Part shown: in pieces, positions 56,750 to 64,000 of the stretch | How the letters are laid out: each line of letters begins with the position of its first letter | Position numbering within the stretch: position 1 is the first letter of the stretch | From: Silurus meridionalis | Taxonomy: Eukaryota; Chordata; Actinopteri; Siluriformes; Siluridae | Reading direction: 5' to 3' | Assembly (NCBI RefSeq): GCF_014805685.1 | Contig: NC_060890.1 | Location: 25,355,500-25,419,499, forward strand | Length of the DNA: 64,000 nucleotides | Translations under genes and position numbers: made by a program | The notes under the pieces: generated by a model | Databases searched by the model: none | What the model was told of the DNA's origin: nothing | The model's input: the letters and a program-made list of their open reading frames with translations, nothing else

Positions 56750-56998
56750 ACGGACAAAGGTGATGGAACACACACGACTTTACCAGCCATATGAGGTTCT
56801 TCCACAAAGAAACTTGAAGGCACACAACTGTATTAGACGTTAACAGGTGCAAGAGCATTGCATTTTCCTTTCACTTGAACTAGGAGACTCAAACCTGTTC
56901 CAGCATGACATTTTGTGCACAAAGCCAGCTCCATGAAGATCTGCTTTACATGGGTTGGTGTGGAAGATCTCCTGCTATAGAGCTCCAACCCTATTTGT
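56750..56998. mobile_element. MITE-A, left half (split by element F)
   Basis: It includes cttgaactaggagactcaaa, cctgttccagcatgacatt, gcacaaagccagctccatga and ctatagagctccaaccctat. It then breaks at an element F copy. Confidence 0.65.
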
Positions 56999-57424
56999 AC
57001 TTCCTGATCGATAATCAACCGATAGTTTGTAAGATTGATACTGGATAAAAAAATAAATAAATACAAAAAAACGTAACACTCCATGTAGAAATACTACTGA
57101 ACTTTATTCAAAATATAAAAAATAAAGTTCTGAATCATGAAAATGAGCTCAGTAAAATAAACGTGAATATATTAATGAATAAATATAATGATGTAACGAA
57201 TATTGAATAAATATAATATAGCACTCTCTGTGCTTCGCGCAGTCTCGCGTGTAAAAACAAACAGCACGTTGTATGGTTACTTGCCTCTAGAGGCCGCTCT
57301 TGTAATGACAGCGGACCAGAAGCTGGAAAAACTATCTATATGGATTTATGGATAGTTGATTTCCAGCAATCAACTTTCGAAGGTGCATAATCGGCGAAAC
57401 CGATGAATCATTAGACCTCTACCC
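56999..57424. mobile_element. Element F, second copy
   Basis: It begins tgatcgataatcaaccgata and ends aatcattagacctctacccta, in reverse orientation to the copy at 29866. The interior has cctctagaggccgctcttgt and aatgacagcggaccagaa, known from teleost copies of this family. It is inserted into MITE-A. Confidence 0.65.
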
Positions 57425-57625
57425 TAGACTTCCTCACCCTCATTAATCCCTGACTTTACTAACACCCTTGTGTCCACATGAGTCTCCTAGAATCTCCACA
57501 AAATCTACTAGAACATCTTTTGAGAAGAGTTGAGCTTATTATAAGAGCAAATGAAGACTCAATGTAAAATTGGATTATGCAAAAAGAAGAACATAGCAAT
57601 ATTACGCTCTGTTCATATAGTGCAT
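57425..57625. mobile_element. MITE-A, right half
   Basis: The interrupted MITE-A resumes with cttcctcaccctcattaat, actttactaacacccttgtg, ctccacaaaatctactagaa and cattacgctctgtt-like ends. Confidence 0.6.
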
Positions 57626-58069
57626 ATTTCCAAACTACCACAAGTATAACCTCAGTGACCTTCACACCAGCTATTATTCGGGTCCATTGAAGAGCCCTCA
57701 CTAGGACAGTAATCCAGCTGTGTGTACACAATTTTACAGGATTTATTTTAAAATGCAGAGAAAATGCAGCTATTCTTCATTATTACTTGAGTACATCTGT
57801 GATTTCAGTTCTCTCTGAATCCTTGATGTCTCTGTGGTGAAATCGAGACACAGCTTGACCTGACGTGTTGGGAAAGAGCCACTGGTACGCTACGAAGTCT
57901 GTTTCTCTAAATCGAGCCAAAATTACCGACTGAGCTCAAAAACATCAATCTACATGGATTGAACTACAGAGATTCCTGAGGAAATGGATGCTTCTGGTGG
58001 TCTAAAGCAAGTTCTGACCTTCTAGGTAAATTATTACAACAGAGCTTTCTGATCAGAAAGAGCTCCAAC
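57626..58069. other. Unassigned intronic sequence
   Basis: I see no exon or clear repeat. Confidence 0.45.
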
Positions 58070-58258
58070 CACCACCCTTTACCCAACATTAGGAAGCTAG
58101 GGTCAGATTGCAGGGTCAGCCAGGATACAGCACCCATGGAGCACAGAGGGTTAAGGGTCTTGCTCAAGGGCCCCAAAGGTGGCAATTCGGTGATTTGGCT
58201 TGAACCTCTGACCTTCCAATCAGTAACCCAGAGCCTTAACCACTGAGCTCCCACTTTC
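58070..58258 (-). mobile_element. SINE-2 copy, well preserved
   Basis: In reverse complement the head gctcagtggttaaggctctg, then gaaggtcagaggttcaagcc, then body and 3' part (gaccctagcttcctaatgtt) are all recognisable. Confidence 0.7.
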
Positions 58259-59699
58259 ATTGATTATAACCCTTGATTACGAAGTACCCCTGCTAAATGC
58301 TGTACACGTGACGGGTTCTACACCTTTATAAAGAATGTTAACCACTAGCGTGATCTTAAAAAGGCTTAATTGGTCAAATATTTATAGGTAATTTGCTTGC
58401 AATTAAGTTTTTTAACTTCGGAAACTTTGGAATATTTGGAACATTTGGAATATTGGGTTTGTACTAAGGGGTGTAACGATACATGTATTTATACTGAACA
58501 GTTCATGTTGTTTGACATGAGGAACATTGTTAAAATCTGAGTTTCCTCAGGAACGTATTAAGTGGCGGACCGCATGTATGTATAGTCACTGCCTCACACT
58601 TTGAGCGCAGCGTCACTACTTAATTTGTAGCGGAAACACGATTTGTACGTTTTGTACGATTTGCATTCGTGAAATCGTTAATGTCATCGCCAATGTCTTT
58701 GCGACACTTTAGCGATATGAATTCTTTAGCGTTTTACGTACGGCTTCAAGGATTTTTCCTAAAAGGAGAAAATCCTGACAATTCCGCACATCCAGGAAGT
58801 GAATGAATAAATAAAAGAATAAAGGAATGGATTAATTTATGATTAAATAAATTGAATGAGCAATTTTGTGTGTTTCATGAATGAAGACATTTGTTAAAGT
58901 GTGCTGAAATCAGTAGAACACTTCGAATCGAACATATCTTTCAAAAATATTAAATATAAAAACACACATGCACACTCACACGTCCACACACACTCACACG
59001 TCCACACACACTTATAAACACATCTGTATTTCCCACATTAAGTCTAACAAATGTAAACGATTTCATACAATTTTTCTATTTATTTAATTTGATTTAATCG
59101 ATTACATTTTTCCCCAATTTAATCAATTGCTCAATTTTATCAGTATAATTAAAGTGTATTGCATTAATTTGATTTACCCTATTTTACACCAAGCAGGAAT
59201 TTATTTTTAAATTGTTTTTAGAAATGTAAACTGCTAATGTTCACAAATGTTAATAATAATAAACAACATTAATTAAAAAAGTCGAAATTTTATGCATTGC
59301 TTTTTCTTCCCCTAACGGTACCGAAGTGAACCGAACCACAACTTAAAACCCGAAGAAAGTACCGAAGCGTGAATTTAGTGTACCGTCACACCTCTCGTTA
59401 CTACATAGAACTCTTAAGGTTTCCTTTTTGAAAGATTTTTATGAACCTTTTATGATTCCATATTTGTACACAAATTTATTTCATTTAGTAGCCCTTTTTG
59501 GCATAAATACAAACAGCTACACTGAAGATCAGATAAAACGTTGTATAAATAATAAATGCACAAATCATTCATGATCCAGTAACAAACAAAAATCCAAACA
59601 AACCAGTCCTGATTAGAAGGTGTTGAGTTCTGCCCCCACCACCTACATTTATGACAATTGGACTCAGAAGGTCACATGTTCAAATCCCCAAACCACCAA
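58259..59699. other. Unassigned AT-rich intronic sequence
   Basis: No exon was recognised. A CA-rich stretch near 58960-59010 (cacacgtccacacacactca repeated) is a small tandem repeat. Confidence 0.4.
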
Positions 59700-59880
59700 A
59701 TACGTCTGCTAATACATTAATAGTAGTTGACAGATGCCCTTCTCCAGAGTGACTGACAATTGAGGATCTGAGGGTTAAAAGCCTTACCCAAGGGCTCAGT
59801 GGTGGCAGTTTGGTGTTGCTGGGATTTAAACCCTGACTTTACCAACAGAAGGTCAACATTTCATCTGCTGAGCTACCACT
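59700..59880 (-). mobile_element. SINE-2 copy, diverged
   Basis: In reverse orientation it shows ttgacagatgcccttctcca (tail), aagccttacccaagggctca (body) and tttcatctgctgagctacca (head). Confidence 0.5.
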
Positions 59881-60340
59881 TCCACCAAGCAACATCTAAC
59901 AAAGCCCTCACCATTAACCCAGACCTTCTTCCTGACAGGAATTACCTTCATCACAAGCATAAGGATAGAATAAAATATCATTTACTGTACTGAAAAGACC
60001 TACAGATGTTATGTGGCTTGATTTCTTCTTTCAAGCTTCTGGAAACCTGAACCATCATCTAGTGCCATCGTCTAACAGACAGTAAGTGAAAACAAATCAC
60101 AGGAGGGTATTGTCCCTGCTATTTTTGCATTAAATGCACTTGACTGTGTGTTTAAATCTAAAACGCAGCTTAATTTCTTACAATGTTCACTTTAAAAGTC
60201 TGTGTGAGATAAAAAGGAAAAGAAAGAACACATCTATAGCAACTATTTAACAATACAACACACCAATCTCTGAGGTCTTACAGTCAGACCACATTTCTAC
60301 ACAGAGACACCCGGAGAACATGCCCACGATCATGTCTTAC

Positions 60341-60670
60341 CCGTACGGTAGACAAAGTTGGCCTCTGTTTCCGAGCAGGAAGGTGAGAGGAGATCTTCGT
60401 CGTATTCGTTGGAGCTGAAGGATCCGGAGTGGTTCCTCCTGCGTGCGTCCGTCACACCGTTAGCCACCATCACGTGACGCAGCGAGTCATTCAGGTAGCG
60501 ATGTAGAAGACTGCTCTTGTATTTTGGCGGAGACACGTAGTCCTCAGCCAATGAGGCGTCAGCGGCTGCCCGAAGGCCCGCCCCCACACCGCTGCCTTCT
60601 TTTTTAATTACGCTCTGGTACATGGGTTTGCTGAACTCACCTGTCTGGGCTCGAGCAGCCGGGTCACCAT
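60341..60670 (-). CDS. mkx: mkx exon encoding the post-homeodomain region
   Basis: A 330-nt internal exon. It opens at 60670 after a gtcttcag acceptor; its first two bases complete an aspartate codon begun in the exon at 63229. The peptide reads GDPAARAQTGEFSKPMYQSV, then the conserved blocks EDYVSPPKYKSSLLHRYLND, SLRHVMVAN, RNHSGSFSSNEYDEDLLSPS and CSETEANFVYRT. It ends with the first base of the next codon at 60341, before a gtaaga donor. The KYKSSLLHRYLNDSLRHVM and RNHSGSFSSNE blocks match vertebrate Mkx almost residue for residue. This region carries repressor activity in the mouse protein and recruits co-repressors, as known from the family. Between blocks the sequence is more alanine/glycine-rich than in mammals. 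The open frame extends upstream past the acceptor by chance; that extension is intronic. Confidence 0.97.
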
Positions 60671-61004
60671 CTGAAGACGGAGAACAACAGGTCACATGAG
60701 TGTTCAGTGTATTGCATCGATAGCTATCAAAAAGTACCAGATAAACACGGTTTACAGATGAAGTGTTCCCAAAAACTTTTAAAAAGTGAGAACATTTCAT
60801 CAAAAGTTCTGTACGTGGATGTTCCTGGATTTCAACTTGGGATTCTGTTAAAAAAAGAAATACCTCTCTAAATAGAGTTTTTGAGGGAACCCAGAGGTCC
60901 AAACTGAACCAAGTTGTTAGCTAGATCTTCATTTTTAAAGATCTTGCTGTCTGAAGGGGTTCAAATGAAAATCATTGAATAATTTCAGTGAGTTTCAATC
61001 CCCC

Positions 61005-61110
61005 CAGACAGACAAACTGAACTCAATTTAATTCAGTTCAATTAATTTGTATTTGTAGAGAGAGATTAGCAATGGACATGGTCTCAGAGCACAGATAAAA
61101 ATGATTTTCC
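61005..61110 (+). mobile_element. Repeat D fragment
   Basis: It contains ttcaattaatttgtatttgt and agcaatggacatggtctcag, a diverged start of the family. Confidence 0.4.
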
Positions 61111-61249
61111 TAAATTATTTAAAGAGATAAAACGATTATAACCATACAGAAATCAGATTTTATGGTGTTATATGAACATATACAATATAAATAAAATGAT
61201 AGTTAATATATGTGAACATATTTGTAGTTCTATTGGTTGCTTGAGACAT

Positions 61250-61370
61250 ATACACTATTTCCAAAAGTATTGGGACACCTGGTCATGAGTGCGGTATGTG
61301 ATTTTTGAGCATCGCATTCCACATTTAGTCCTAATCTGCTCTTATAATTCCTTTCACTCTTCTTCACCTT
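61250..61370. mobile_element. MITE-A fragment
   Basis: It shows tacactatttccaaaagtat and tgggacacctggtcatgag, then ttccacatttagtcctaatc. It stops after about 120 bp at a SINE-2 copy. Confidence 0.6.
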
Positions 61371-61374
61371 ACAT

Positions 61375-61520
61375 TTACAAATGTATGGTGTTTAGCAGAT
61401 AACTTTATCCAGACTGATTAATTCTCTCATTCATAAAACTGAGCAGTGGAAAGTCTTGCTCCAGGGCCCAGCAGTGGAGGTTTGCTGGCTCTGGGATTTG
61501 AACTCACAACCTTTAACCTT
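61375..61520 (-). mobile_element. SINE-2 copy
   Basis: In reverse orientation it has the tail (gtgtttagcagataacttta, then tccagactgatt), the body (cttgctccagggcccagcag) and the head (gggatttgaactcacaacct). Confidence 0.55.
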
Positions 61521-61659
61521 ATTTGGTGTAGCTATAAGTGTAGCTTTCTAAATCTTTCTAAATCTTTAACATGAATCAGAAATCCACTATTTCAACTCAA
61601 TTTAAAGCTGCTTTTCTGTAATCTGTAATGATATTAGACACATAACTCAGATCTGTAAT

Positions 61660-61985
61660 TAGAGCCACAAAAAAGTCCAAAAGACAGTGCATGAACGAAG
61701 GATGGAGAGACAGAATAAAAGGATGGAAGTAGGGACAGATGGACAGAATCGAGTAAGGAATCTGATATGTTGCTATATGACAAGTGCATGAGAAAGGATG
61801 AAATCGTCTTAATATTCGATGAGGGAAGGAGGGATGGACAGATTGAAGGAAGGACAGATTGACGAAATGGAGGATGGATCCATCGTGATATCTGACAAAT
61901 GTAGAGAGAAAGGAAGGACAGAATAGAGGAAAGAGCCATTCTGATATATGACAAGTGAAGGAAGGATGGATAATGTACATATAGA
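61660..61985. repeat. GA-rich minisatellite block 1
   Basis: Repeated phrases gaaggaaggatggacagaa, atagaggaaagagccattc and gatatatgacaagtgaagg at roughly 60-80 bp spacing. The same family lies at 62970-63120 and 63600-64000. Confidence 0.85.
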
Positions 61986-62969
61986 TAAAAGAGAAGAGAA
62001 GCCCACTGTACAGAGTTCTATCAGGTTCCCAACCCCAAATATCATTTCCAGACTCTTGTTCTTTCTAAAAAGGTAAAAGTTCTGAGTTTTGTTGGTGAAA
62101 GAGAATAAATGCACTTCAAGCTTCTCCATAGCTTGCTGAAGGGTTCCTTTTTGGATGGAACCTCATTCTCCTAGAGCGCACTCACGCCCTGGAACAGTCC
62201 GAGAACTTTTCAAGTGAACTGAACCATCTGGATTGGATTGTGCTGAATTAAAATCAAAACGTCCACACGTGTCGGACATGCTATAAGTGAGACAGACAGG
62301 CAAGACACAGCGCTGAAAGGCAGAGTTCCTCCAGCGAGGCCGGGTCAGAACCAGACCGAAGCGCGGATCAGTTCCATGCCAAATCTGCTACGGCTTTTGT
62401 TTGGGACACAACACCGTGCTGTCCTGCCAAAACCCAATTATAATCCCAGCCTCCGCTTATCAGAACCACATGCACGTATCGGACTTCCTCAAACAGCAGC
62501 CATGTTCTTACTGCTGTACGCTGGGTCTCCACAATAAGCAGCTCCTACAGCCGGGGTTCAGAGGAACCACATGGGAAAACACACGTCTCCTGTCCTCTTG
62601 GTTTAGAGTCCAGTAAAATGTAGAGAAACCCCGTAATTCAACAAAGACAATTCCCCAAACCCGTCTTGTTAAAAATTCAACAAATTAAAAATGTATTTTT
62701 TACTGCTAAAAAAAACCAGGAACTTTTCCACACATGCACCTTCATTAAATATCCCAGGACCTATAAATATCCACTCATCCACATCATGGACTCCATTTCA
62801 TAAAATTGGCCAGTAAGACCCTGGAACGAGGTGCTGCTGGTTTATTAGTGAACATCTCCTGCTGAAGGGGTTCAGTGAGGGCGTGGGTCTGCTCTGGAAT
62901 GGGGAGGGTTTGCACACACCTCTGGTTTTAACCAGATCTTTCTGGCAATCTCCTTCAGGATTGATGGAT
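61986..62969. other. Unassigned intronic sequence
   Basis: I see no exon or clear repeat. Confidence 0.45.
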
Positions 62970-63120
62970 AGACAGACGGAAAGAAAAACAAACTGATGGA
63001 ATAGAGGAAAGAAGCATCTTGATGTATGATCATTGAAGAAAGGAAGGAAGGATGAAATCATCCTGATGTACAAGAAGTGAAGAAAGATACAAGGATGGAC
63101 AGACAGAAGAAAGACAGGGA
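62970..63120. repeat. GA-rich minisatellite block 2
   Basis: The same unit as block 1: gaatagaggaaagaagcatc, ttgatgtatgatcattgaag and aaggaaggaaggatgaaat. Confidence 0.85.
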
Positions 63121-63144
63121 GAGAGAAAGAATAGTGCTGCTCCT

Positions 63145-63146
<2 letters not shown>

Positions 63147-63215
<69 letters not shown>

Positions 63216-63220
63216 TGTGT
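63147..63220. repeat. (GT)n tract, transcript-sense (CA)n, at an mkx donor
   Basis: About 74 bp of near-pure GT on the plus strand. In the transcript this is (CA)n beginning about 9 nt after the donor of the homeodomain exon. Confidence 0.97.
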
Positions 63221-63228
63221 ACACGAAC

Positions 63229-63382
63229 CTTCTGAGCAGGAGTCATCACTGCTGATGCTGAGTCTCTCAGCGTTGCCCTGGACGTATTTGTTGTAAAGTT
63301 TGATTCTGAGAGCCCAGCTGAGGTCCGGCTGCCGCACCGTGTTCTTCAACCGCCGTCGCGCGTTCGCAAACCAGTTAGACAC
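63229..63382 (-). CDS. mkx: mkx exon with homeodomain recognition helix
   Basis: A 154-nt exon starting in phase 0 at 63382 after a cag acceptor and ending at 63229 before a gttcgt donor. It encodes VSNWFANARRRLKNTVRQPD, then LSWALRIKLYNKYVQGNAER and LSISSDDSCSE. WFANARRR is helix 3 of a TALE homeodomain, the DNA-reading helix; the alanine at homeodomain position 50 is typical of Irx and Mkx rather than Meis or Pbx. The tail LSWALRIKLYNKYVQGNAERL is diagnostic for Mkx. Helices 1 and 2 must lie in upstream exons beyond 64000. The last G joins AT of the next exon to give D. The donor gttcgt is weaker than the gtaagt type at the other mkx exons, and both splice sites lie against CA/TG arrays. 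Frame extensions into those arrays are artefacts. Confidence 0.98.
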
Positions 63383-63384
63383 CT

Positions 63385-63385
<1 letters not shown>

Positions 63386-63446
<61 letters not shown>
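63386..63446. repeat. (CA)n tract, transcript-sense (UG)n, at an mkx acceptor
   Basis: 61 bp of pure CA on the plus strand, which is (UG)n directly in front of the cag of the acceptor in the transcript. It takes the place of a normal polypyrimidine tract. Confidence 0.98.
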
Positions 63447-63448
<2 letters not shown>

Positions 63449-63538
63449 AGCTTACTCAAGCACCAGATCAGGTTACTGTAACAATTTGTTTTCTTCATTA
63501 TGAAGAGTGGTTCTTAATTGTGAGCGCGTGCACACACG

Positions 63539-63541
<3 letters not shown>

Positions 63542-63594
<53 letters not shown>
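63542..63594. repeat. (CA)n microsatellite
   Basis: A 53-bp pure CA run, a second transcript-sense (UG)n array about 95 bp upstream of the first in transcript order. Confidence 0.97.
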
Positions 63595-63596
<2 letters not shown>

Positions 63597-63599
63597 TCC

Positions 63600-64000
63600 A
63601 ACAATGGAGGAAGAAACCATCTTGTTATCCAAGTGAAAGAAGACAGGATCTAAGGAAGGAAGGCAGATGGACAGAATAGAGGACAGAACCATCTTGATAT
63701 CTGACAAGTGAATGAAGAAGGATGGAAAAAAGGAGAAATGGATGGAATGAAGGAAGGAACCATTTTGCTGTATGATGCATGAAGGAATGAGGGATAGATA
63801 GAAGTAAAGAAGGACAGACAGATAAAAGTGAAGATAGGAGGAAATCATCTCGTTATATGATAAGTGAAGGAAGGATGGACGGCAGGACAGAAGACTGACG
63901 TAATGGAGGACGGAACCATATTGATATCTGACAGGTGAAGGAAGGAAGGAAGGAAGGAGAGATGGATGGAACAGAGGAAAGAACCATCTTGATATACACT
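63600..64000. repeat. GA-rich minisatellite block 3
   Basis: The same family as blocks 1 and 2 (cagaatagaggacagaacca, tcttgatatctgacaagtga, gaaggaaggaaggaaggaga). It runs to the end of the window. It is intronic, upstream of the homeodomain exon in transcript order. Confidence 0.88.

Larger units (their letters stand above)
34234..60340 (-). other. mkx: mkx giant intron (26,107 bp)
   Basis: A single intron separates the 330-nt exon from the 34-nt exon. It is bounded by a gtaaga donor at 60340 and a cag acceptor at 34234-34236. I found no further mkx exon inside, and the reading phase of the flanking exons needs none. It contains most of the minisatellites, the Tc1-derived element and many MITE/SINE copies listed separately. 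Confidence 0.88.
60671..63228 (-). other. mkx: mkx intron (2,558 bp)
   Basis: It contains a repeat D remnant (about 61005-61110), a MITE-A fragment, a SINE-2 copy and two blocks of GA-rich minisatellite. Immediately after its donor lies a long (CA)n tract in transcript sense. Confidence 0.9.

Noticed and set aside
60671..60902. Upstream part of the open frame continuing the mkx exon
   Set aside because: The cag acceptor at 60671-60673 and exact codon phase with the exon at 63229 show that the frame above 60670 is intron.
62798..63445. A 215-codon frame joining CA-array residues to the homeodomain part
   Set aside because: Only 63229-63382 is exon. The VCVCVC start and the THTHTH continuation are intronic repeat read-through past the cag acceptor and gt donor.
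63621..64000. Upstream mkx exon with homeodomain helices 1 and 2 inside the window
   Set aside because: I searched the minus strand above 63382 for TALE helix 1/2 residues and found only CA array and GA-rich minisatellite; those exons must lie beyond the window.

Overview
The window looks like nuclear genomic DNA from a teleost fish. It has spliced vertebrate-type exons, very long introns, dense (CA)n/(AT)n/(GA)n microsatellites, L2-like and RTE-like LINE remnants, tRNA-derived SINEs and many short terminal-inverted-repeat elements. Nothing looks bacterial or viral. The repeat mix would suit an otophysan such as a catfish, but the species call is weak.

One gene is recognised with confidence: the 3' two-thirds of mkx (Mohawk homeobox, TALE class, Irx-like) on the minus strand. 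Four coding exons are visible, in transcript order 63382-63229, 60670-60341, 34233-34200 (34 nt) and 32478-32283. Their splice sites and reading phases fit together exactly. The 5' exons (N-terminus and homeodomain helices 1 and 2) lie beyond 64000. The introns are 2,558, 26,107 and 1,721 bp. The first visible exon sits directly between a transcript-sense (UG)n tract at its acceptor and a (CA)n tract at its donor.

From 1 to 32282 lies DNA downstream of mkx. No complete gene was recognised there. It holds a 5'-truncated L2 LINE with an RT domain (2849-4246), a second short L2 copy (13794-14413), an RTE-like LINE 3' end (9258-9520, minus), a tRNA-Glu-headed SINE with target-site duplications (20919-21130), a 1.6-kb minisatellite (6366-8011), a degenerate 1.6-kb repeat field (28290-29865) and many MITE copies. 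A possible orphan terminal exon with a poly(A) signal (26822-26942, minus) is the only other hint of a gene.

From 34234 to 60340 is one mkx intron. It is filled with minisatellites (39490-40830, 41395-42660, 51010-52140), a recent 439-bp tandem duplication between CA arrays (47560-48438), a Tc1-derived element (48648-49155) and nested MITE/SINE/LINE fragments, with a few apparently unique stretches that could hold regulatory elements. From 60341 to 64000 are mkx exons and introns embedded in a GA-rich minisatellite family and long CA/TG arrays.

Family labels used below are local names: MITE-A (ends like tggacaaaagtattgggaca), MITE-B (ends like gtccggaaattacggta), SINE-1 (tRNA-Glu head, RTE-like tail), SINE-2 (tRNA-like head, L2-like tail), repeats C and D (common teleost dispersed repeats), E (35.4-kb type), F (gaggtcgaccgat ends), G (agtgatgg ends) and H (caggcagtccccaa ends). 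All were recognised by eye, so boundaries are approximate except for the mkx exons.
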